DNA from: Theocolax elegans
Taxonomy: Eukaryota; Arthropoda; Insecta; Hymenoptera; Cerocephalidae
Reading direction: 5' to 3'
Assembly (NCBI GenBank): GCA_026168455.1
Contig: CM047430.1
Location: 73,075,044 to 73,139,043 of the forward strand
DNA length: 64,000 nt
Both the position numbers and the translations under genes were made by a program. A model generated the notes under the pieces. It was not told where the DNA came from, did no database searches, and was given only the letters and a program-made list of their open reading frames with translations. Positions within the stretch are counted from its first letter, which is position 1; every line of letters starts with the position of its first letter. Of this stretch, positions 1-11,000 are shown piece after piece.

Positions 1-2114
1 ATTTATATATATATACCTTGCTATTTCAACCTTAGGAGTATACCTTTCTAATCAAATAGGTTGAAAGTGGATATCTTTTCAAATTTTATTTGAAAACTCA
101 TAAAAATTCATAAGTATTTCACCTAATATTATATTCGGGGATTTGTGGGCTTGCTGAAAACATGTACTCTTCGTTTTTGTCAAGAATGCTTAAATCTAAT
201 TAGAATGTACTTTTGATTTTACAAAAAAACAAATATTTGTATGGAATTTAAGTATTACACTCTGGGATGTTTCAAGTCGTGGATAACCAATATAAAGATC
301 AGAATTGTAATATTTAAAATAGTGAGAGCTTGTATGCCTATTATAAAAATGTTATTAAATTTTAAAAATCCGTAAATAAACGTGGAAAATTATGCTTGCA
401 AGATTTTTTAAGTCGCTGATGACGAATCCACTATTCTGATCTATTCAATCTGTTAATTCAACTGTTACTTCAATTAATAATATTTCAAATAACAAAATTT
501 AAAATCGAACAATATGTTTTATATTCCGTACTAATAAATTCTTAGTTGAAAGATTTATATTTCAAAAATGTGTGTCAACCTAGAATTCTAAAGTTAAAAT
601 AAACTTCAAATGATATAAATAATTATTTTTTTTTTGCAATATGTGGATATTTATGTTGTGTATACATTAAAGGTCAACAACGTTCAGAATTGAAATAAGC
701 TATATAACATGTAACTATATAACATATAACTATATATAATATTTATATGTTATACTAGGAATGATCATGTCGATTCTATAAAATATATTGAACTTCGTTT
801 TTTTCTTGATTAGAACAAGAAACATTTTTCTTTACACTTTATAATTAAATTTTATTATCGTAATTATTGTAGGTTGATAATTTACAGAAAATTATTAAAA
901 TATTTTGAATCTGATATCATAACTCTATACAAATGTCTAAAAGACGAATTGATTCTTGCCGTAATTCAGCATCAAGCATTCCTTCATGACTCGAAAGATT
1001 CAGAAGAAGCAGAGTCTACTGAATCATCTTCAGAATAAAATATAAAAATCCAGTTCTCACGATTCCCATTCATAGGTAAACCATGTTATGTGGTAAATGT
1101 AGGGATAAGATCATACTGAGGATTTTTAGCTATTTTTGTTATAGAAGAAAATTGTTTTGCAGAACAACTCATCGGATAAAATTTCCCCATTGAATCTCAA
1201 AAGCAAAATTATGGCTGGTATCCACTGACGAATGACGAGTTTTGGGTATTTTTTACAATCGTTATATATCAAGCGATAATGAATTTTAGAACCATTTTTA
1301 GCGACCCTCAAAATTTTTTGATAAAACCAGACATTTATAGCAACCATTTTGAATTTTTCATTTTAAATATTGAATTTCTAACATTACGTTTGTTATATAT
1401 GCGATTAACCGTTCACTGTGACTTTTCAATTCGTTTCAAGCATTTTTTCAAAATTCAAGAGTGCAAAGATCCGTCATTTTGAATTTCATAATTCTTCCTT
1501 TATACCCAAATATATATATAGCAGGCTGAACATTTTAGAATTGACTATTGACGATTATAAATAAGAAAAATGCGATTTTAATTTCAATTTATAGGAACTA
1601 CTTTAATCAATTAAAAACTTTGAATAATTAATTACTGCGTGACTAATATTTATTTTCTTTAAATGCAATTTTAATTAATAATTAGATACTTGGAATGTGA
1701 TTTGGCTCTTAAAAATAATAAATAACAATATTTTTATGAGAACTACCTTAAATGACGAGAACATACTTTATTTTTGCAAATATTACTTATTTTGTTTATC
1801 TTTTTTCATTCCATTTTTAAAAAGTATTCGTCATAAAGTTGCGGACGAATACTTGCCCATAAATATATAATTATAAGTTTCATTTGTTTCACAATTGCAA
1901 TATTCATTTTTTATATACGTCATTTTCATAAGAAATCATAATACAAATGTTCATATTATATTAAATTAATATTAAAATAAAGAAAAATATTAGAAAATAT
2001 AAATTTTTTTTCCTGTAACTATTAATTTCGCTTGTTAAATTTACTCTTTCGCCGTGAAAACTTTTTTTCTCCCCGATTTTCAGAGTCGAAAAATGGCTAT
2101 ATTTTAATCGAGTA
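1..2114. other. presumed nervy intron, left part
   Basis: AT-rich DNA with no exon I can support. It should be intron between the NHR1 exons (outside) and exon 4866. It holds the possible piggyBac relic at 905-1480 and short AT repeats. Confidence 0.5.
905..1480 (+). pseudogene. possible degraded piggyBac-type transposase fragment
   Basis: Broken frames give MSKRRIDSCRNSAS near 933, then an acidic Ser-rich stretch (DSKDSEEAESTESSSE), then YGWYPLTNDEFWVFFTIVIY near 1209-1270. An acidic N-terminus followed by W-x-P-L-T-x-x-E-x-x-x-F-F is the pattern of piggyBac-derived (PGBD, DDE_Tnp_1_7) proteins. Several stops and frame changes show it is dead. Assignment rests on short motifs only. Confidence 0.4.
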
Positions 2115-2127
2115 TACATGTTTACTT

Positions 2128-2570
2128 TTTTTTTTTTTTTTTATTCTTGATTTTGTGCCCGCTTTTTTCCTGGCACTTCCTACCGTGTATCCCCTGAGGG
2201 ACTTTAACGGTGTTCACGTACCACCTATGTGTGGGTGCTTTATCCCTCCCTTAAAAACCCCACCATCTCGCATTCGCCCGGGGTTATGCCCGTGGATGAG
2301 GGAAACCTGTGAAGCAGGGAAAACCTCACCCGAGATGGCCGGTGTATTCGAAACATTCTTTTTGGGTGTCAAAGTCACATTGCGTAGGCCTTGACACCGA
2401 AACCGAATGTTTCACACCTCCCGCTCACGTTGTGGAATGTGAAAAACACCTAACCGATCACGAAAGCCGCACGAGAATGGTCTCCCATCCAAGTACTAAC
2501 CGCGCTCAGCGCTGCTTAACTTTCGCGATCGGCCAAGGTGCGCTTCCACCACTCCGCCACCGCGTCGGTC
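2128..2570 (-). mobile_element. SINE with fused tRNA-like and 5S rRNA-like head, inserted antisense to nervy
   Basis: Read on the minus strand it starts GACCGACGCGGTGGCGGAGT, containing a Pol III A-box-like TGGCGGAGTGG. It then passes into about 70 nt close to 5S rRNA (2534-2466; GTTAAGCAGCG, GTTAGTACTTGGATGGGAGA), covering the 5S internal control region. The body follows, with an imperfect hairpin (2349-2415), and an A-rich tail (the T run at 2126-2142). A perfect 13-bp target duplication, tacatgtttactt, flanks it at 2115-2127 and 2571-2583, so this is an intact insertion by LINE machinery. Confidence 0.88.
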
Positions 2571-3034
2571 TACATGTTTACTTATTTCACTATATACTGC
2601 ACAGCTGCAGTTATTACGATATTGATTACCTAAATACTCTAAATCTTACGACAGAAAGAATCTAATAGACTTGTATATTTAATTGAATGTCACGTATTAT
2701 TCATTATATTTCTCGTGAAGATCAGGAAATACGTACATATTATGAATTTAATAATCTTGTGCTATTGTTGAACATAAATATTAAGCTCATCATTGAATTT
2801 AGAAGCTATATTATTTATATCGTTAATTTATAATTTATATTTCGGCAATTAAAATTTAAAAAATTCGTTTCGATGAAATGACCATTAATTAATTCTCATC
2901 CCCATGTTTGTTAAGCGTTTCTTCCCTATACCGCAATTCGCGTTACTTTTCGAATACTGAACAATCCACCGCGTTATTATTAACCAATATATTTGAAAAA
3001 AAACGGCAATAACATCCGAAAAATCGAAGCGAGG

Positions 3035-3590
3035 TATAAAAGCGACACGTATACATATCCGTATAGTGAATACATGACGGTGTGTGTAGACAAACGGGCA
3101 GAAACCCATCCAACTGTACCAACACAGGTTCGTCAATGTGAACAAGTGTCGAGGCACACTCGAATTATCAACACAATTGCCAAAAGAAACGCACCAGCCG
3201 CGTTCCTCCCCCCTCTCCAGGTACATTTACGTTTATGATACAGAGAAAAATGAGAATAACTGGCGAGTGCTTCCAGTTTCCATGCCCCTCGGTCGTTATT
3301 CGTCTGTTTCGTGCGACGCACAGGTGTATAGTTTTCGACGGTAGGCTTAAGAACATACCCGATGAGACATCGAGTTACAGTAACGCCAATCGGAATTACT
3401 GTGATCGTGTAGAGAGATTTTTTAATTTAAGATTATATACCAACGAAAGTGCAAGTTGTTACTGTTCTTCTTGTTGTTAAGAGTGATACGTTGTTAAATA
3501 TACACTTCTTCCTCGTGGACTGTTCATTGGAACGTGCAAATTATATACGTTTATGGATAGGAATTGTGGAGGAGGACGATGAACGTATAG
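3035..3590 (+). promoter_or_regulatory. possible TATA promoter and noncoding first exon with donor
   Basis: A TATA-box match (TATAAAAG) lies at 3035-3042 in locally GC-richer sequence. A strong donor (ATAG/GTAAGAAT) follows at 3591. The short reading ATG-AAC-GTA-TAG just before the donor stops at once. A join to the nervy exon at 4866 would therefore be 5' UTR, or use an internal start. This could be an alternative nervy first exon or chance. Confidence 0.25.
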
Positions 3591-3830
3591 GTAAGAATCA
3601 TTGAGAAAGTACGTTGTTATCGGTGCAAAAGTACCTTATAACCTACCTTCGAATGATTTAATAAAATACAATAATGAAACGTTATTAATATTCGAATTAA
3701 TTCACACGCATATATATATATACATACATATAAACATACCGTCAAATAGTTTTACATCGAAATTGTACAAACATCCCAAACATAAATATGATTATTTAAA
3801 ACATCGTAGTGATGAGACGAAGAGAAAATA

Positions 3831-4267
3831 TACAGGGTGTCCCAAAATTAAATGTCCAAACTTTGGGAGAGTAGTTATAAGATGATAATCGGAAAAATGT
3901 AATTTGAAACGGTTGAATCCAATTACAGTTGTTTCGAATGAATGTGTTTTTTATACAAACGTTGAGTTCAACTATAACATAATACAAAAAAGTGACTAAT
4001 ACAAAAATCAAACAATTATGTGAAATAATTATCAGTAATTACAAAATAATTTGTAACATGTACAAAATCGAGTAACGCGTGAAAATAACGAAAGAAATAA
4101 ACAAATTAACGGTAGTACTTAATTAATGATGAAGATGTTCAAAGCGTTGACCACCCACGACATTTTTCCGTATACCTCTTTAAAAAACGAAAGTAGAACT
4201 AGTTGCTTGTCTTTTAACTCCAAATACGCTTCCAAAGTTTGGACATTTAATTTTGGGACAGCCTGTA
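3831..4267. mobile_element. MITE, mariner-like ends, TA target site
   Basis: Left end TACAGGGTGTCCCAAAATTA and right end (reverse complement) TACAGGCTGTCCCAAAATTA continue matching through AATGTCCAAACTTTGG, giving about 36-bp terminal inverted repeats. TA lies on both sides. About 437 bp, with no transposase. Confidence 0.85.
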
Positions 4268-4272
4268 TATAT

Positions 4273-4793
4273 CGACGTTTCCAATGCATAACGACCTATC
4301 TCATTTTGACAGAATAAAACGACCTATTTCGGCTTATGCAACTTAAAACGACCTATCTCAAAATCAGTGAAAAAAATGTTACTGGATCAGGCATAATTAA
4401 GAAATTATAATATACTTACTATTATTTAATAGAAAACTGATTTAATTCGTTTTTAATATATTATAATATTATTTTTTAAATTATTATAAATAGTTTATCC
4501 AAACGTAAAAGAGAATACATTAAATTTTTTAAGAGATAAATGTAATTTTTCAATAAAAGTGTATACAATAATATTAAGTGTAAAACGATTATTTAAAAAA
4601 ATAATTAAAAAATGAATTATAATTGTATTAATTTCAATAACGAAAATGAATTGAATCACTCTTCTATATAAAACAATAGTAACTATTATTCTTTTATAAT
4701 TTCTTAATTGTGAGCAACATTTTTTCACTTATTTTGAGATAGATTGTTTTATTCTGCAAAAACGAGATAGGTCGTTGTGCATTGAAGACGCCG
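4273..4793. mobile_element. TIR element with AACGACCTAT repeats, next to nervy exon
   Basis: About 55-bp inverted ends: CCAATGCATAACGACCTATC near 4281 and its complement near 4785-4766, continuing through CAGAATAAAACGACCTATTTC. Three AACGACCTAT copies lie at the left end. It starts 5 bp after the preceding MITE and ends about 70 bp before the nervy exon at 4866. No coding capacity. Confidence 0.75.
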
Positions 4794-4865
4794 AATATTT
4801 GAATAAAAAGAAACTGTGAATTAACGTATAAATGCAATAACGAATGAGCGCAGAGCTGCGCGCAG

Positions 4866-5095
4866 TACCTGCGGTCGAACGAGCCCGCGGTGTTGGAGGC
4901 GGTAGGTCTAGCGAGCACCGGTGAATCCGTCGACCCTTTCGCCGAGCACGCGTTGGGCCACTCGACGAGTCATCATTACGGGATGAGAGGTTCCGGATCG
5001 ATTACCGCAACTTCGGCGATCCATTCGTCTAGTCAACCGGCCCCGCCTCACCTTACCTATGGACACGGAACCAAGAGGAGATCCTCCGATTCCAT
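4866..5095 (+). CDS. nvy: nervy exon a: linker after NHR1
   Basis: Opens after an ...gcgcag acceptor and reads [17 protein letters not shown] and onward to TKRRSSDS. It aligns by eye with the ETO stretch that follows NHR1 (NPAQYL... then KRRTPD). The donor at 5096 is a perfect GTGAGT, which splits the final Met codon (AT/G). The exon is noticeably more GC-rich than its surroundings. The polypyrimidine tract before the acceptor is poor, so the exact 5' boundary is less sure than the 3' one. A MITE ends about 70 nt upstream. Confidence 0.8.
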
Positions 5096-8000
5096 GTGAG
5101 TATACAAATAATAATATTCTCACCCAAAAACCATCCTTATACTACTTATTACTCCCAAAAGTCGTTTGTCAGTCACGCTCCCGCTAATATATAAATTTTT
5201 TGCTTAAACGTTTCCTACAAAAATATAATGAAAAATAAGGTAATTATATATTGATATATTACGAAGGTATTAAATTATCGTTGCTATTAAATAAACAAAC
5301 CTTTTCCAGAATGATTTGGGTAAACAAATTTTATATATAAAATTCATTAATTATTGACTGAGTCGACGGGGTTAAAGATCTGGGTGTATCTTTTTATTCG
5401 TCTTTAGCTTTCAATTATCACATTAAAATATACATTTGTATATCTAATGCTGGGTTATTGTATGAGATTCATCAAATTGTTTACAGACGATTTTTCATAA
5501 ATTCTGTCCATTATATCACTTCTAAAAAACTTTATTAATACCTAAATTATCTTATTGACTTCTGATAATGGTCACCACATTTACAAGTAAATTAGAATCT
5601 ATCCAACACAACTTACTGTTCCTTTTTTATTTACCATTTAAATCGAAGTCACCAATCTCGAGTTTTTCTCATGATTATGTTGATACAGCTACTTCAAATC
5701 GACGTCTTGGACAAAGAATAGCACAATTCAGATTTTCCCATTTAAAATAACATTACAAAATCTGAGTTGTGCATTTCTTCGTACGAGGCGTCGAAATAAT
5801 GTTAAAACTCGTGTCTTAAAATAATTATATGTTTCCGTAATTTAAGAACCTCACAGAAAAATAGTTGTTCTTCTAATTATGGTTTTTGACATTGAACAAT
5901 AAATAAAATTTAGGGTATGTGACAACCAAATTGCAGCGACCTACCTAGAAAATCCCAATAATTGTATAACCTAATTATAAGAAAAATCTAAAAAAATCAC
6001 GGATAAACAAAAACAAGACACGATTTTGATCCAATGATTTTCTCATTAAATTTTTTCCGCGCTCGTGTCAATTACTTCCGAAAATTCAATAAAATTGACT
6101 AAGCAACTGTATAGTGAATATTCTACTCGAATTAATAATCACAGTATTTACCAAACCAACTCGAGTAAACATTACTTGACGTTTTTTCCGTGATGGATCT
6201 ATCACAACTAAAATAAAAAAGTAACTCAAAATTAAGACAATATTGCTAATATATTTGTTTGGAGTAATCAAAACTTAATTACTATACACTTTTCAACCAG
6301 CGCCTTCTTAATTTCATTTTTGTTTGTTTTTACATTATGCTGAAACTCTTTATACATAACCATTTGATGGTAATTCATTGAAACTCTCGATTGTGCAAAT
6401 TTTACTGTTATTAAAAAAAATATTCCTTTGTTAACTTTTACAACCTGACCGTAATTAATGTACTAAGATGTATATATCTTTATATTTATTATTTATTATT
6501 TATTAATAACTTATTATTTTTATTTTATTTGATGAAATATATATATAGTTTATTCGTGTAACGTGCCAAATTTTTTTTTTATATTTCATTTCTTACGCAT
6601 CGTGACTTCAATTTTATTTAACATGATTTTCGTATATCCGATCTGAAATAAGTGATGGAAAAAAAAATAAAATTGATAAATTTTTCCTTACGCGCACGCT
6701 GTATTTTAAACGATTGCATAACGACAAACGGTAATTATGAATTAATACGAATCTATATATATACGAAAATAGACAAATGTACAAGAAGGAAAGATTGATG
6801 CGTATATTTGTAAAAAAAAAGACGCGGTGATGCCTATTACTGGCATTTGTGTAAATTAAACGGTCAATCGTATATGTCATAGTGCGAATACGGTATGCCA
6901 ACTATTTAAACATGAAACTAAAAGAAATGTAAATTTAAACATTTTTATACAATATTTGCTCTCGTGTAAAATAAAGTCGAATTTAATTAACATACATTTC
7001 AATTATAGAACAAATTTAAAATTAATAATCGCGGTATGTGCTGATTTAAATATACAAACGTAATTACATAGGTTTCTATAGGTATATGTATATTATCATT
7101 GTACTTCATCATCGTGTTGATCCTTTTTTTTTAAATACAATCGCGAGTGTAGGACGAAGATAAATATGATTATTTTGACAAAGTTTATATAGTTAGATAA
7201 TGAATATAAGTAACAAGTACTATTCATTATGACAAATAATTCGCGCATTTATTGTGGATGTATTATCTTGACGGATTTTCGAGGTATATACAGACACGGA
7301 GAAAAAAATGTTGCATTAAGAATCACCATGTGATTGAGTGATCGAGGGACAAGTTTGGTAAATGATAAAAATTACTATGCGGTCCGAATAGTAACAATTT
7401 GTAACAATATTTTATTTTGTTTTATTCATTTATATAAATAAATAATTAATTATTGGAAAATTTAGCAAATACACTGAGAGAAACGATTATTTTAATCAAA
7501 GAAACCATGAATTTCGTAGCGTAAAATTGTATTGCATTTGTAGCAAATGTCGATTTCTTATTAGTTAAAAAATGTTCCTTTACTATAACAAACTTTTTTT
7601 TTGTAAACTAGAAATATTGATTATTTTATATAAAGTACATAATTATTAATAGTTAGAGAAATATTACTTGAAGAAAATAATCATTTTTAGAAAATTAATA
7701 ATTGCAAGGATTTTCTCTTATTTGATATATTAATTATAATACAAATAAATTACTATTTGCATGATATGTGAAAATTTAATTTTTATTTATTATTCTTATT
7801 CATTATCTTTAATATAATCATACTTAATTTAAATTTGATACATAATAAATTTAAAATAAATGATTTGCGTTTTAACTATAAAGTATTTAAATATAATGTG
7901 CACCTTGCCAAATCAAGTCATAGAAAACTTTATTATCAAGTCGTACCTTTCGCCGTATTTTAATCCACATTTCTTAACAATCAAGAAAAATTTTTTCTCC

Positions 8001-11000
8001 CAAAAAATTACTTTTTTCAGTGTACATAGTAAATTATTCCTAAAAAAATACAGTAATATTTATCAATTATCAAATCTGATCCTTGGATAACTGAATCACA
8101 TGGTAATGTTTCCTACAACTTTTTTTCTCCTTCTAGCAGCGATGTTAAACATTACAAAAGATATTAATATCCGTAAATTTTGTATATTATATACATGCTT
8201 GTAATACCTTAATTTAACAATATTTTAAACAATAATTAACAATTACTTCTAATTGCGTAAAAAATAATTTACATATACTGGACGAGCTTGAATATACACG
8301 AACGATAAATTGACGAGGGAAGTAAACCCATTGACATCGACATTTTACTCTATTTCAATGTCGAATCTTGCATACCTATATTTATATGTGCGTGCGTGCG
8401 CGCATACACACATACATATATATACGCATTGCAAAACAGAAATCGAGAATGTAGACCGATGTATCCGTCACACGTTTTATTTTGCAACATATTTTTTTAC
8501 TACAAAATTTATCTTTATTACACTCGGAAGAAAGTAAATTATTATTCAATTCGAAATGTAAAATTTTTATTTCTCTTTACTTAAGTTTATTATAAAATAT
8601 ACTATATTTTTTCACATATATGATGAATAGCACAATTACTTCTACATTGTGATGTTTTTGCATTTTATATATACGCATACAAATGGAGCATTCCACGTTC
8701 TAGTGCAAACAAATGGAATTCACTACTTAGATTTTTAAAATTTTTTAGGGATTCCTTACATTAACGAAATTTTTTTACAAACTTGCAGGTCAATTACACG
8801 CTGCGATTCAATAGTAAGGTTCAAGCTATTTTTTAGATTGTTAAATGAAAAATCTCGATTGTGGACACGCGATACCGTACTTCTTTTCAAGATCGATGTT
8901 GACATGCAGTTTATGAGTAATTGTAAAAATCAAAATACACTTTTTGCGGTGACAATCAGTTTTAAGAAAATATTTGCAACACCTAAAAATTTGTTTCGGT
9001 TATCTGAAAAAGATTTCCAGAGTGTACCTAAAATTTGGTGCATATTAAAATTTTGATTCGACTATTTGACGCGGAGTGCACCTTGTATATACGCTTCGAA
9101 TGTATTTCATTTGACTATTTTATATTACAATATTTTACTTCGATTTTGGTCTTTCGAGATTAGGCACATTGCGTTACCTTTTAATTTGTATTTTCGTCTG
9201 GTATACGTACATTGAGTAAATATGACCGCAATGGCACACGTTAAATATATTGTGAAAATTCCTTTAAAAATGCGCGTCACAATGCCAACGATTTTTTTGT
9301 CATAATTTTTAGCTTATAAAACTAAATTTTTCGGAACTTGTAAGAGAAATGATATAAATATTTATTTAACAATCATTTTGGACATAGCGTGATGCGGAAA
9401 ACTGAAGGTAGATTGCGTAGTAGAGAATAATTAATACGCAATGGAACAATATACCGACTGCTCCTCGGCACAATGCAATCAGATTTTTTTACAAAATATG
9501 CCTTCAATGATTCATATTCCCAACCAAAGTAATTTTTAGATAAATCTTTATATCTAATGATTGCTGCAAATAGATGATGATGTGACACCCAAATTGCAGG
9601 GACCTATACCTAGAAAAACTCAAAAACTGTATACATCCTGCTAAAGGTAAATACGACATTATTAGGTTAATCTTCGATCGAACAGCTCTGAACGACTTCA
9701 GAGTTTATTTTATTGCAAAATTATGCTCCCTGTGTTCTTTTTTTTGTCATATAGGTACTATGGACTAAACAAGCCATTCTTATTTTTTATAATAATTCTC
9801 AAAATTCGCAAAATTCTCGTTATGAACATATATCAACAGTTCTATCGAGTCCAAACCGAGAAAAGTGTATATGCCATTACAGTGATACTTACTGGGTTAT
9901 ACGGATTTGAAAATTTGATGCGCAAGCGAAAACAAAGCCTCTTAGGAAACCGAGGGTATATACCATAAATTTCGAAAATATTCCGACTTTAATTAAGAGC
10001 GGGGTCGAATCCCGTTGAATGTTCTCGTGTTGCGTGCACACACACACACACACGCATCTACACACTTGGCGCACTGTTGTAAATAAATTTACGGAAACCG
10101 CAGAGGCGATAACCTAAGAAAAGCACATTTAATCCATATTTCATCTTTATTATTATTATATATTACACACACACACATACGCACACCGGTTTCTGCACCT
10201 TTGCGATGTATATCTTGCCGTCGTTTTTCTCTCTTTCTCTCTCTCTCCCTCCTCTCGTCATGTATTTCCGCAACGTATTGAAAATTTCGTCGATTATGCA
10301 GATACACAACGTATTTTATTAATAATATTCGAGCACATGTTATTGTGTTATCAGTGAAAACAACGAGTAAACCTGTATACGTATACGCAGACGTGCGCAC
10401 ACAAACACACGAAAATTGAGACGGAAAATTTTTAACGCTACCCGTCATCCACACACCGACTGAATAAATTAAATATAACAGAAAACAAAAATAAAGAATT
10501 TTGTGTTCATGTGAATCGACATTTTTATAATTAATTGGTATATATATATATATATATATATACATATACATATTCGTTAAATGCATTACTGAATTTAGAC
10601 CATTAAAATATTTATATTTTAGTTTGTTTAAACTATATATATATATATAACATTATTCATATGCGTGTATATATTAGACCGCATTTATGTGTGTGAACTT
10701 GGATGATTTATTAATGAGTGTATGTATCTCGCGAAAAAATATACTAATAATCAATTAAATTTAATTATCCCCCTAGTAGAAAATGAAAACTTTTTAATAG
10801 CATTTCTTGGCCATCTCAACTTACTAAAACCCAAAAATTGGGCATTTTTAAAAGCCATTTTGATAACTAAAATGTAACGTTTTTTCTAACCATTAAAATG
10901 GCGAAATTAAGTTAATAAAAATATGGCATTTTTTGACGATAAATTGCCAACCTTTTTAAATGAAATAGCTTTTATAATATTTTGACTACAATATGGCGAA

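Noticed and set aside
2466..2534. 5S rRNA gene
   Set aside because: Only the internal part of 5S is present, inside a SINE with target duplications. The first third and 3' terminus are missing.
3601..3885. Frame crossing the left MITE end
   Set aside because: It spans AT microsatellite and transposon terminal repeat, so it cannot be a host gene.
10089..10586. 165-residue minus-strand reading frame
   Set aside because: It runs through CA, CT and TA microsatellites and has no domain.
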